NCBI GenBank assembly: GCA_020726505.1
Contig: JAHLEZ010000002.1
Span: 868,001-932,000, forward strand
Source: Leptodontidium sp. MPI-SDFR-AT-0119
Taxonomy: Eukaryota > Ascomycota > Leotiomycetes > Helotiales > Leptodontidiaceae
Direction: 5' to 3'
DNA: 64,000 nt
Shown here: positions 24,168 through 35,859 of the stretch, piece by piece
How the letters are laid out: every line of letters starts with the position of its first letter
How positions within the stretch are numbered: the first letter of the stretch is position 1
The notes under the pieces: model-generated
Told to the model about the DNA's origin: nothing
The model's input: the letters and a program-made list of their open reading frames with translations, nothing else
The model's database searches: none
Made by a program: the position numbers and the translations under genes

Positions 24168-25230
24168 TGTAGGAAATTGTCGGAGGTTCTGCTGGTGGAG
24201 AGGGTGTGCTACTATTTGGGGCGGGCGTCCAGAGGAAATGGATATTGGTGGTGGAATGAGCGCTGTCAAGCAAAGCGCGAGAACCTCTTCTTCGAATCGC
24301 TGATATCCGACAATGCTTTCGGACAATCATCAGCGAGGATTCGGAAGACTCTTTCACGTGTACCAACAGATACCAAGATTCTAGTGTAAACATAGAACTG
24401 CTTCTTTTGCATTCTCATGCGTCTTTTTCTCTCGTTGAATTCGTGCAAAGCGAGCAATCCAGCAACCCGCTTTTCCAAACCACACAGAAGGAGTCGTACC
24501 AGCGGTAAATTCAAGCCCCTCCCCAAACCTACTTCCCCAGGTAAATTTACTTGAGTAGAAGACAGTTAACTTAGCTAGCCGAAACAGGCATCCAAGCGAA
24601 TGACTTCGAGTCGCCTATTCCGTACCGAAGTAAACATTTTTCTCCACTCAAAACACAGCATCATGGACATCGACATCGACATCAACATCACAATTTTTAG
24701 TTCACAGCGAAAGCAATCATTTCTCAAAATCTTCATCTTCATCTATTTCGCGAAAGACTCTCAAATCTAGCCACCACACCCCATATCGGCCTCGACATAT
24801 GCAGCCCGTTCGTTGATGGTATCGTACTAAAACACGGATTGAGAATTGGGGAAAGAAAAAGGTACAGAATCCCTCAAAACATCAAGCAAAGTGAAAGGCA
24901 GAGCCGCTAAACGCTATCACAGACAACCAAGCAAACAACCAAACAAATATTGTCTTTCCTTCCCTTTCTTTTCCTTCCATCTCCAGATCGGACTCATCAT
25001 GCAAAAAAAGGATTATCATACTCCTGAAAGAGCATCTATCCTATGCATAGCAGGGTAGGGCATCAGTCATGGTAATCCCATCCCACACCACCCAACGCCG
25101 AAATGTTCATTACGCATTACCCATTACGCCAGTTCGTTCTTCGGTTCGTTTCCCTCTCTTGCTTTCCCTCCCCACGTATATCAACACAGTACTTCTCACA
25201 CACTCATCATTCATATTTCATCTCAGCTCT
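24168..25230. other. Convergent intergenic region RPT3 / LST7
   Basis: About 1.06 kb between two 3' ends. It has a short GACATC repeat (near 24664) and otherwise nothing gene-like. Confidence 0.5.
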
Positions 25231-26699
25231 TCAAAGACCAAGAGTGACGTCCATCTCCACCAACAACTTCACGAACAGCTTGTGCAGCTCAAAGAAGAAG
25301 TCCGGCATGCCAACCAGCTCAGCCAGTCCTCTAGCCCTCAGACTCATACCGGCGAACTTGCCATCGGGGCCTCTATTTCGACCACTCAGGAAGGCAGAGG
25401 TAGGTGTGCTGTTATTGCTGTTTCCGCTCCTCTCGTCGCTGTTGCTGAAGCGAGGGCTGTTGACTGATTCGGAGCGCTCGAGCTCGGCTTCGGCGAGACC
25501 TTGAATCCAAGCGGCGGTTTTGCGGAAGGCGTCGGAGAGGAAGGAGAAGCTTTGCATGGCGGCTCGCTCGCGGTGCGTGCTGAGTGCCATGAGAGCGTAG
25601 ACTCGTCGACGGCCTCGGGCGTTGGGGTCGGGGATGCGGAAGATGTAGGCGGTGGTGTACCCTGCTTGGGGGTCGCCGAAGAAGATTGGTCCCCCGGAGG
25701 TGGAAGTCGCGGAGGACGGGCCAGAGGAGAAGGGGTTGTTGATGAATGGGGAGGTTGGTGAAGAGGTGCTTTGGGTAGAGGATGGAGGGAGGGTCTCACA
25801 GGATAAGGTCCGTAGACATGACTGCCGGATTATGGAGAAGGAGGCTGACGAAAGAGGTTCATGGGTCGAGGTGTAGTCCACGAAGTGGTTATGCGAGTTT
25901 GTAGAGAAGGAAGAGGAGTTGCTGGAGGAAGTGCCGACTCGGACGAGTGTTCTTGAACGATTTCTCCGGTGAGATGGCTTGCTTGAGATCGCAATCTCGG
26001 AATCTGAGGAAGTTGAAGAATTGGAGGAGTCGGTCTTGGGTGGAGAGGGGGCATTGATCCGTTCGTATGGTTTGCGCGTCCGAAGAATTGGACCGTTGTT
26101 GTCAATCTTGTTTGTCGCAGGACTCTCCTTCGTTTGCTTCGGCAGAGTGAGTGCGCAATTCTCGCATGGTATAGCTCTCTTCTTGTCATTCTCATCGTAT
26201 GTCTTGCGGAAGCTCGAATCGCGTCTTGAACTGCCACCTTGTGCGCCTTGTAATGCGACAACTCTTGGGGACTCGGGTGGCGTCTCTATTGCTGAGGAGG
26301 GGTTCTGGAGAACTGTAAAATCACCACTGACACGGGGGACATCTGAAGAGTTCGAATTGGTTCTAATCGAAGGCCGAGTGATAGATGCCAGGCTGTCTGC
26401 GGGGTTTAGAGATCTAGAGCTGCTAGGTCGTCGCGTGCTCATACTCCCATCTTCGAAACATAACGAGCATCCCACAGGAATTGGCTCACAACAGAGCAAC
26501 GAAATGGGGCCGTGAGTATCGCAGTAATGAGCTAGACAGAGCTAGAAAACAAGATTGTCAGTAATATGCACCTGTAATAGTTCGAGATATCGCCCTTGTT
26601 CGCGGAGGCGCAAAAATCTGGGCGACAGTGGGGCAGCGAGGATGCGACAAAAGATAACGAACAGAGGGGCAGATAGATCAATCTTACAATGGTCGCCAT
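25231..26699 (-). CDS. LST7: Folliculin homologue LST7, 440 aa
   Basis: Longin/DENN-type protein; with Lst4 it acts as a GTPase activator for a Rag GTPase at the vacuole, signalling amino acids to TORC1. Two exons: 26699-26688 (only four codons, MATI) and 26541-25231. The join gives MATILCLAHYCDTHGP, matching the folliculin start (short helix then Cys/His turn). Further hallmarks are CFEDG, ALMALSTHRERAAMQSF, and the block GPIFFGDPQAGYTTAYIFR. A pair of cysteines (CENCAL) and long Ser-rich linkers fit fungal members. It covers only the N-terminal longin-like module; the DENN part of animal folliculin is absent, as in yeast Lst7. The 12-nt first exon is easily missed by gene finders. Confidence 0.85.
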
Positions 26700-26946
26700 G
26701 ATTGGACAAGAAGGTTTCCCAGTAATCTGGTTCGGTGCGTGGGTGGGTGGTGTCTCAAAGCTGAGCTCCTCGCACCCTTTTCGTGGGGGATCGAGCTGAG
26801 GAGTGGAGGTGGTTAAGTCAAAGTCAGGAGAGAACTCGAAATAATATGTACGGTGCGGTGCAGTGGGAGTGGGTGCAGAGCAGAGCAGGTGGTTCAGCTT
26901 TGCGTCGGTTGGTACTGCGGGATAAATTTCGGCAGTGGATGGATGG

Positions 26947-26966
26947 GTCTCGTCTCGTCTCGTCTC
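26947..26966. repeat. Pentanucleotide array (GTCTC)4
   Basis: Four perfect copies followed by GTGT. First of four similar arrays within about 430 bp upstream of LST7. Confidence 0.95.
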
Positions 26967-27065
26967 GTGTAGGAGGAGTGAAGACAACAAATACACCAAC
27001 CAGCTTGACAACAATGGAGAGAGAGGAAAGAAGAGTGATGTACAGTACAAGACACGACACAATAA

Positions 27066-27085
27066 GACAAGACAAGACAAGACAA
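27066..27085. repeat. Pentanucleotide array (GACAA)4
   Basis: Four perfect copies followed by one imperfect copy (GATAA). Confidence 0.95.
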
Positions 27086-27171
27086 GATAACACAAGACTA
27101 AGAGGAACTGGCAGACAGAAAGAGGGACATGGGATATATGTAAAGCAGCAGTGTTCCCGGCCACACCGCTT

Positions 27172-27191
27172 CCAGACCAGACCAGACCAGA
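27172..27191. repeat. Pentanucleotide array (CCAGA)4
   Basis: Four perfect copies followed by CAAAAC. Confidence 0.95.
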
Positions 27192-27350
27192 CAAAACAAG
27201 ACCAAAACCTCAACACAAGCAAGCACAGCTCACGCCAGCGACCTTCCTCACCTCCCTGCCTCCCCTCCCTCATTTCACCTCATTCCAGCCCCTTTACTTG
27301 ATTAATATTAGCTATCTTTCACGTGTGAAGCGAGTCGCGCGAACTATCCT

Positions 27351-27370
27351 GCACTGCACTGCACTGCACT
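27351..27370. repeat. Pentanucleotide array (GCACT)4
   Basis: Four perfect copies followed by CCGTAG. Confidence 0.95.
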
Positions 27371-30300
27371 CCGTAGGGAACTCTCATTCCGTGGAAAGGC
27401 ATCCTGGATCCCGGACGACAAAGCTGCGTCTGTCTGCGTCTTCTTCTTTATTAGATTAGCCAAACGCAGTGTCGCCAGGACGCCCATGCAGACATGTGCC
27501 ATTACCAAGCCACATATCACACTGCTGATCAACCGTCGGATCGGTCCGGATTGTGACTCTGTATTCTCCCACGCGATGGGAAATGATGGAAGCTTTGGAA
27601 GAAAGTTGGAATGCGTAAGGGGGTGGGGTGGTCAGCAATAGTCAAGGTCCGAGGCCGTCTGAACCAACTTACCCTCGGACCAACATTATATCCTCAAATT
27701 TCTACTTTCCAAACTCAAATCAGCAGTCTACCTTGCCTCGACACGACTCAACCTCGCAACATCAGACGAAAATAGTCTTGTTCCGCTCTCCTTATCGCCG
27801 TGCGTACAACATGACGCCTCTGCTCTGCGCACACCACACCACCACACCAAAACGCGTGAAGCCATGCATCAGCCATGCAACTTTCCCTCGCCCGTCCACC
27901 AATGACGGACTGGAGAAATGTGATTCCGACCCCTAACCTGCACATACTACCTACACGAGAGTACTTAGTATCACGGCAGCAGCAGCAGCAAGTCATTTCA
28001 AAGATACACATACATACGAACATACATACCCTGGCAGAAAACGTCTGAAAGTGTCACATCTTCCGTACTTTTCTCGTCTCCCTCCTTCAAAGTAGAGGAG
28101 ATTGGCTTCCTCGGAACGAGTAAAGCATTAGCTGAATCTCGAAAAGGGGGCCTCGGAAGCATCCGGCTCTATTGTACTGTACGGAAGTAACTCGAGGAAA
28201 TATCGGACCCGTGGGCCTCCCGGGGCTACACGATATGAAACTCTCCATACTTTTCGAGCTCTGGATTCGGGAATTCGTGGTGGTTGCGGGGTAAAAAAGA
28301 GTCTGGGGTAGGGTCGGGTCGGGTTGGGTTGATTTCGGAATTGGATACGAAGGTACAGTACTTTCATTTCGTGCGTTACCCCGGGCAGATTGTTCTAGCT
28401 TTGTTTTGATACATGTGCTTTGCGGTCCTCTACAGTTATGCCGTGGCACAGGCCCGGGCAGGACTAGCTGTGTTCCTTTTCTTCTTTACCAGCGGCACAG
28501 GCACCATCAGATGCTTGACGGTCAAGTCAATTTTACCGTGACATGAGGCTGCTGCTACAGCCGCAGCTATTGAATGACGGAAGTACCGGAGCTGTGCATG
28601 AACTGCTGGGGATGCTAGTGACCTCTTTGACATTTCGATGGACTGTCTATTATTGTTATTTGTATTAATGGGACTTCAAAGATCTTTTACGTGCCGTTTC
28701 TGTCTAATTTAGCTTGTGTCATTGGTAACAATGAGAGCTAGATGGCCATCTACCTCCTGGAAGACAGTGTCCATCCTCTCAGGAATAACAATAAAAAGAC
28801 AATAGATTAACCCAGCTCACAGTCCAAATCCCCCAGCCTGCCTATATTCCGAAATTAAAATAGTTTCTACCCATCAAAATCCACACAACGCGCAAAGGCA
28901 CTGTCACCAACCCCATACCAACCACAAGCCTCTATATATCTCCACACGCCCGCACGCACAACCGCCCATCTTGCAGGACTACCTATATCCCACTCATACA
29001 GTAGCTCAGCTGCGCTTTAACACTGGCATTCAGTATATATCTACCGTCCCGTTCTTCACGTTCGCAAGGAGATAGCTTAGTGTTCGGTCTTTCCCGGCTG
29101 CATTTGCGTCCATGTGGTACCTGAGATGGCCATATCGATGGATCCGCCCAGAGAGGTTACAGTATCATGCAGAGGAGAGCGAGGGATACGGCCACATATG
29201 GCGCCGAAGACTTCGGCCATGACGACCAGGGCGATTTCTGTGTGGGGTTGGCGGAAGTGGATCATTAGGCCTGTCCTTAGGACTTTTTCCTCCTTAGGCT
29301 GTACATGATAGGACTCTCAGGTGCTAGGTCTAAGTCTGCGACATCACTTCTTTGCCTGTCTTTGCTCTTTTCTTCTTAATCCGCCATCAAGCTTGCTGGG
29401 TATCACCTACCCCAAAAGGCTCATTGGTCGAGATTCAGACGAGACTTCAAAATACATATATTTGTCCATTCCCCTTCTCATATCACGTTTTTCATTGGAG
29501 AACATTCAACCCAAGTCTACTTCTCGAGGAAATACAAAAACCTCAAATCACCAACTGTAGAAGAGGAGAGTCAAAAGATGCCAAGTGAGAGGGAGAAGGA
29601 GACACTTCCTCGCTAAACGAAGCTCGCTTGAAATTGGCTCAAACGAATACAAACAAAAGCCCCCAAGGCCCGAAAGCCTAGTAAATTGCCTTTGTTCGGT
29701 TATTTTTAGCTAGGTTTTGTGACTTTTTAAAGAGAATAAGGCGGGTGATGAAAGAGAGGCGTTTAGCCATTTTCCCTGTGGGGTGGAACTGGTTCATCTA
29801 TGGCTGGTTACGGCAGGATCTCTACTTTTCGGTATATGTTCTCATGGTGACATCATGGGGCAAAATATACCATCGAACATGATAACTGATGAGCGCCTGC
29901 TTCTCCAAGAGTAGAAAATCTTATTGGAAAAAAAGCTGGCTGATCATAGACAAGTTGGGCTTCAGCAGGCTTGGAAAGGTGTATCTAGGTTCAAGCGAAA
30001 CTATTATCTTTTCTCAATACTACTCCTTGGGTGTTTAATTTCGAGCTTCGCGAAAATCATAGGTATGCCCTCCTTAAAAGGATACAGAGGAATGGCGCAT
30101 GTGTCGAACTTGAGACTTGATGTAATGGTTGTCAACATCTCTTACCGACTTCTTAGTAGTAAGAGTTCTCCACCAAGTTGCTCACTTCAACCAATATACA
30201 TGTATCAAATACCAGGTCAGTTGTGGTTTCAGCCTTTCAGGAAACCCATTTCACAGTTACAGGGGGACTTCAAGTTAGAGAGAAGAAGTTTATTTGTTGA

Positions 30301-30519
30301 AAAGAAGAAATAGCTAACGAGCAGATCTCGATACGAGCTATTACACCCTTCAACGCTCTCCCCAAGAAAAAAGCTTTTATGTGGTTTTTTTTTTCACCCC
30401 CTCATCCCAGATTGTCAAGCTCGCCGTTTCCGAGAGTACGGCAAAGTGACCAATCATTGACTCGCAAAATCAACGCCCACCAACACCCCTTATTTCCCCA
30501 TCCACCACACACTCCAAAG

Positions 30520-30751
30520 ATGGTCCAGGTATCCCAGCGTCACAATTCTCGAGAATTTCAATGAATGCATGCAAACATATTTTCCACCGCCTCGCTCGCT
30601 CACTAAGTATGAGCATATATCAAAAGCAAACCGATGGTCTGTCCCGACGCCAGCCGCTCCATGCCCTTCTTGCAAGAAAAGCCCAGACTCCAGAGATAGC
30701 CCGTGTGGAGGATCTCATCCAAACGCCAATACACCACCCATCCAGTCATAA
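30520..30751 (+). CDS. Possible tiny spliced gene, 48 aa, unknown
   Basis: Low-confidence model. ATG at 30520 is followed after two codons by a donor (CAG|GTATCC). A CACTAAG-like branch point and acceptor (ATGAG) lead to exon 2 at 30614-30751. The product begins MVQHISKANRWSVPTP and has a Cys cluster (APCPSCKK, then SPCGG) that could bind metal. Support is the splice signals, the ATG context AAAGATGG and the Cys pattern. The alternative frame in the same place is also open. No family was recognised, and expression is unproven. Confidence 0.3.
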
Positions 30752-31038
30752 CAGTTCGAGGTCGCTGAACTTTTAGTCCCGGCTACCTCAGCTGACCAGA
30801 GTGGTATCCAGTAAAGAAAATTGAAAGGAAAGTCGTATGGTACAAACAAGAAGATGACGGCCTAATGGCAAACCCAGCCCAGAATCAGATAGGATATATC
30901 ATAATCCCAGTCAAACGATCTGTGGAAAGGAAAGCCCATCGGTGTCGCTCTTCGAGTCTATCGGAAAGACGGTGACGGGAAAGTAATATTTACAAAGTCA
31001 ACACCGCCGCCTCGTTATCGTTTCTGTGTTGTGGAGGA

Positions 31039-32762
31039 CTATTGATCCGGCGTGGATTGACCACGGCCGCCTCGTTGTCCCTCATAACCATTTTGTCGTT
31101 GGCCTTGATTGCCTCCTCCTCGTCGATTACCCTGATCGAATCTGCCTCCTCGAGAGAATCCTTGACCTTGGCCTTGACGTTGAGTTTGTGGTTGTCTCGG
31201 CTCCTGGTTTGAGTTTGTTCTATTGCCTTGACGGCCACCACCGTTGTAGTTGTTCGACCCCCCACCCCGCTGTGGCTGCTGTGCTTGGTCACGGTTTGAG
31301 TCACGGTTTGAGTCACGAGCAGACGGCTGACGGGTGCTCTGAGTGGTCTGGAAGTTGGAAACTGGTCGAGGAATGCTTTCTGGGGAGTCGTAAACATAGA
31401 GATTCTTGTCAATGTTTGCTGGGATCGGCATGATTTCGGTGCCTAGATCACGCTCGATGTTGTAGAGGTTGAAGCGGTCATCCCAGTTGATGAGGTTGAT
31501 CGCCAGACCGAGATGTCCGAAACGACCGGATCGACCGATACGATGAAGATATGTCTCGGCGTTCTTCGGGAAATCGAAGTTGATTACGACATTAACGGCC
31601 TGGATATCGATACCACGGGTGAGGAGATCGGAACAGACAAGATTGCGGCAGACACCGTTGCGGAAATCGTGGAAAACGCGGTTGCGATTCGTTTGGAGCA
31701 TGCGAGCATGGCTGTAGAAGCAGGAGTAGCCAAGTTCTGTGATCTTCTTGGCGAGAAGTTCAACACGGTTGGTGGAGTTGCAGAAGATGATCGATTGGTT
31801 GATTTGCAATTTCGAGAAAAGAGTGTTCAGGCAGTGAACCTTCTGGCTCTCTTCAACGAAGGCGTAGTATTGGGTGATACCGCGGAGAGTGAGTTCGTCC
31901 ATGAGGTTGATTTCGAAAGGCGTATCCATATTCTTATCGGAGAAAGCCTTGACGGTGATGGGGAAAGTCGCACTGAACAGCATGACTTGGCGATCCTTAG
32001 GGTGGAATTGGAGGAGTTGTTCGATAACTGGCGTAAATTCAGGGGAGAGGAGTTTATCAGCTTCGTCCATGATAAATGTAGGACATTCGCTGAGATCGGC
32101 AACACCCTTTCCTGCGAGGTCGAGAATTCGTCCTGGAGTACCAACAATGACATGGACCGGGTCTTGTAAACGCACAATATCATCCCGCAGGAGTGTACCA
32201 CCAGTCGTAACCATAACATTGATACCGAGGTGCTTGCCGAGAGTCTTGCACACTTGAGATGTCTGCATTGCCAGTTCTCGAGTAGGAACTAGGATGAGGG
32301 CCTGGACTTTGTTGTTCTTGGGGTTGACTTTTTGTAGGGCAGGGATCACGAAAGCTGCCGTCTTTCCTGTACCATTCTTTGCTCGTGCAAGTATATCTCT
32401 GCCAGTGAGCGCGACTGGGATCGCCTCTTCTTGGATGGGTGACGGCTTCTCGAATCCAGCTTCAAAGATGCCCATCAACAACGATCGGTTTAAATTGAAA
32501 TCCTCAAAGTCGAGACCTTTCGTGGCGGTGACATCCTATACACACTGTTAGCATTCGCCGTCAGCTCTAAAGACCTGGACAGTACCTCCGTCTGCTCTCT
32601 GGTGTCTTTAGTAGGAACATTGAGCCCCTTCTTCCAATCATCTGAAGCTGAAGTATCATCGCTGCTTCGATATTAGCACAGCCATTCCCAAGTATCGCAA
32701 CATGCTAGCATTGTTCACCTCAGCTTTGTGGCATCTAGCTTTCTTGCTAAATCGTCGGCCAT
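31039..32762 (-). CDS. DHH1: ATP-dependent RNA helicase DHH1 (DDX6), 538 aa
   Basis: DEAD-box helicase of P-bodies; promotes mRNA decapping and represses translation. Three exons: 32762-32719, 32661-32586, 32535-31039. Motifs in order: Q-motif region [57 protein letters not shown] (DEAD), LFSATFP, then C-terminal [17 protein letters not shown] and [12 protein letters not shown]. The C-terminal tail is Gln/Asn/Gly-rich with RGG repeats, suited to condensate formation. Intron 1 ends AAGCAG, a NAGNAG acceptor, so one Ser may be included or skipped (exon 2 from 32664 or 32661). All else is canonical. Confidence 0.95.
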
Positions 32763-33731
32763 TGTGTTCTCGAGATTTCTTTTGAGGGTGTCGTGGGATA
32801 CTGTTGCACAAGGGTGGTTGGTGCAAGAAGAGGCGTGGATCGGAAGGTCTTTTATGAAGTAGGCTCGTTATCAGTCGTAGGTGAATCTCGTAGCTTGCAT
32901 GAAATTAGTTGCAATGCGCTGCGCAATCGGGTAGGTGGAGGTGGTTCGAGTGAAGGCAGGAAGGCAGGCGGAGCCTCAAATCAAGGCGAGGGGCAGAAGG
33001 CTTTCGAAAGCCTTGGTTCTTCGGATTCTGGTTCTGGCACGGTGGCTTGGGCGCAGTGGTTGCGGAGGATTTGCAGACTGTAGATCTGTGCGTGATTATG
33101 GGGTTGGTGGTCAAAGGCCTTGTTCGTGAGGTATGGCTTGTAGGCTGTGTGTTGAGGTGTTTGGTTTGTGGGAGGGATGAAGCTGAGCTGCGAAGGACGG
33201 ACGAGGACGAGGTTGACAGAAGTTTGCAGGGCAAGAAGCGAGCCAGCCCGCCCCCCGGCCAAGGCCATGGCACGTGCTTGCAAAGGAAGCACAGCTGGGC
33301 AGGGGAGCCAATGGAGGGTGGCAGGAACAACGATTCACTTTTTGACTCTTTTGAATCAACTATTTGAGTTCAATTTTATGTTTGGTTCAAGCAATCTATG
33401 CAATCTGGAAATTTGACAATTCATTGGTTCCGAAATTCTGCTGGGTTGAAGTTTCCAACAATCGTTCAAGATTTAAAAACCTGTTTCCAAGTAATAGCTG
33501 TCTACTAACGCGTGCCCAGCCTCTTAATAGACAAATCATTTTCCAGTGAACAAATTACATTTTTTGACAGCAGGAAGATCTCACAATCAGATGAGTATTC
33601 AAGGAGATTCATTGTGAGCATTATACCATTTCAGCCATGTCCCATCCTCAGATTTCCAGCTAGCTACTGGCCATCCCAAACATATATCATCACTTCCCAG
33701 AACGCCTTGAACCCACGGATAATTACTCATA
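32763..33731. other. Intergenic region DHH1 / PRI1
   Basis: About 970 bp upstream of DHH1 and downstream of PRI1. Minus-strand frames at 32905-33330 are open in two phases and Ser/Pro-rich, most likely leader sequence of DHH1. No supported gene. Confidence 0.45.
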
Positions 33732-35486
33732 TCAAAACTCCATAGCATCAGCACCCTCGCGCTCTCGTTTGACCTTGACATCTTTCTCGTCTCTCATCAG
33801 TGCCGACACAAAAGTCCTGAAGTAGTCGACGTAAGGCTTCAAGCTCGTCTTCTCCCAATCTTGTATTGTCTTCCCTCCATTATCTCCCTCAGGCGCAGTC
33901 CATTCATCAATCTCTTGAAGAAGCTCCGTAACAGTAGGGACACCTAGAGGATCGAAATCTTCGCAAGTTTTTGTGTTGATCGGAACACAAACTCTGCCCG
34001 TTCCGGGATGCACAACAAAAGGACTCTTCAGTAAATGGTTGAGATGCTTGCTGACTTCGATATCTAGTCGGGGATAGGTGTATTCGAGGACGATATCTTG
34101 CTTAGCGTCAAGCAGTGCTTTAGAATCCAAGCCTTTGCTAGCCCCGGTTTTCGCAAGAGCGTCGATATCAGCCCATTTTGCTGTAGAAGCACGACCTGGA
34201 GATGAGCTCCACTTCTTCCTCAGAGCCTCGTTCAAGGTCTTATCAGGAAGAAGTTGTAGAAGGTGGTCGAACTTCTCATCTGTTTCCCACGGGTCTTGGT
34301 CATGAAGGATGTCAGTCTGGAAATGTGATTTCAAGATATCAAGACTTCGGCTGTGAAGTGTTAGTTGCTGTCAAGTAGTAGACTCGGTGCTACTTACGCT
34401 ACGTGAGAATGGAGTGGCCTCTTCACATTGACACGCTTGCCACTCTGGGCTCCACCTTTAATGACCTCGAGATACCCAGCAATAGCTCTCCTTTTCTGGT
34501 CATCCATTTGTCTAGCCTTCTTGTCGCATACCCAGGCGTGAGCTCCTCTACGTCCTGAGTATACCCACATAATGTGCTTGAAGCCGAAATCGTCACGCAG
34601 TGCCACATCAATGATCTTGATGGCCATGGTAATGAATTGCCAGCATTTGTTGCAGATATTCGCCTTGTCGCAGCACGTTCGAATGTCATCGTAATCCGTC
34701 AAATCGATATCGAAACACAGCTCTTTCGCAATAGGCTTGAAGGTGGCGGCTTTCCGAAGCGTTTTACGATCGCGGGGATTCGTGCTGTATACTGGCCCAA
34801 TCTCAAATCTCGAGGGCATGAGACGTAGTACATCCTTACGGAGCCTTGTAAGGTTAGCAGAGCGCGGCTTCGGCTTAGAGGAGTGAGCTTACAGATCAGA
34901 CGTGGGAAATGCCTGGTATCTGAGATATGCGTCGTTTTGTAGTGTAAATGCGAATTCGCGGTGTCCGAAGTCGTTCGAAGGAGTAGGAGAATGATTGAGC
35001 CATTGAAAGAGGTAGCGCCAGGGAAAGAGTCGTTGATAGAACGATCGCATTACTTCTGGATCAGATGCTCGAGAAGAAGGTCCAATATGACTAGACAATC
35101 AGCGGGGTTCTTTAGAGAATGGTAAGAAGAACGTACACAGGGGACGGTGGCGCTTCCGGTGGGGAGCTCGTAATCTTCAAGTTCTGGCCCGTTGAGCTTA
35201 GGAACTCTTCGTCCGAGTCCATATCTGCAAAAAGATCTTCCAACTTGACTTCAGCCGCTATTTCAGGCTTCACATGTACTTCTGGGACCGTATCGGCCTC
35301 TGCGACGTCGGCCATCGTCATATCATGGTCTGCCGACTCGCTCTCCTGGGTATCGCCATTTTCTGCAGCGGTTTCTTGAGTCAAAGTTGTTTCTGTTGTC
35401 TGGGTTTCTTCTTTGTCGGTATCTACTGGCACAGATGGATTGGAATCTGAATTTGTAGCATCTTCAGGTGAGAGGGAGTGAGGCAT
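33732..35486 (-). CDS. PRI1: DNA primase small (catalytic) subunit PRI1, 537 aa
   Basis: Catalytic subunit of the DNA polymerase alpha-primase complex, making RNA primers for replication. Four exons join in frame: 35486-35137, 35090-34893, 34844-34398, 34350-33732. The first 110 residues are acidic and disordered, an extension compared with yeast. The core begins MRSFYQRLFPWRYLFQWLNH. The metal-binding acidic pair is in CFDIDLTDYDDIR, followed by a zinc-binding Cys cluster (TCCDKANICNKCW) and the conserved YSGRRGAHAWVCD. The last exon holds the helical tail, with DPWETDEKFDHLL and the block HPGTGRVCVPI. Start chosen at MPHSLSPED; an in-frame Met lies 8 codons upstream. Confidence 0.95.
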
Positions 35487-35859
35487 CTTGGGCAAATGGT
35501 ATGTTGACAATTGAATTTGATCGGTTGATGTTGAAGTGGTTTTGGGAGAACGCGTCGCGGTGGGGAGGACGCGTTAAATGGTCTTGGCAAGTATGGCCTA
35601 AAAGGGGCTAGAGCTAGAGTAGCTCGCTTACCCCCTTTCCCTTCCCTTCCCTCGACCTAATCAAAACAACATAACGTACCATGATCAATCAGAGTGTCCG
35701 GTAGTTTGATATGCCGAAAGGACTTTCTGTGCTCATCGTCTATATTATTCAAATGACTTGCGTTTGGGTGCAGAGTGCTTCATCGATGTCCGAACAAAAA
35801 GTCATTTCGTTAAAAGGTATACCAACTCCTGACTCTAAAAAATTGATGAAAAACAATCA
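35487..35859. other. Intergenic spacer PRI1 / ankyrin gene
   Basis: 373 bp between the PRI1 start and the end of the ankyrin gene. It holds the PRI1 promoter; nothing else was seen. Confidence 0.5.

Larger units (their letters stand above)
26700..30519. other. Gene-poor region with short tandem repeats
   Basis: About 3.8 kb with no convincing gene. The part near LST7 (26.7-27.4 kb) is its promoter/leader and holds four pentanucleotide arrays, listed separately. Long minus-strand open frames there (27194-26532) come from biased Cys/Leu/Ser codons in repeat sequence. Further right only short frames exist, none with a domain. No transposon ends, tRNA or structured RNA was recognised. Confidence 0.4.

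Noticed and set aside
26532..27194. 220-codon minus-strand frame with hydrophobic stretches
   Set aside because: It overlaps LST7 intron 1 and tandem repeats; the residues are biased by GTCTC and similar repeats.
26700..27400. Tandem arrays checked as a possible CRISPR or satellite
   Set aside because: Units are 5 bp without spacers; they are simple sequence repeats in a eukaryote.
32935..32960. GGTTCGAGTG word like a tRNA box B
   Set aside because: No matching acceptor, D or anticodon stems were found around it.
32905..33330. Minus-strand frames, Ser/Pro-rich, that resemble a mitochondrial presequence
   Set aside because: Two phases are open at once and no domain follows. Best explained as DHH1 leader sequence.
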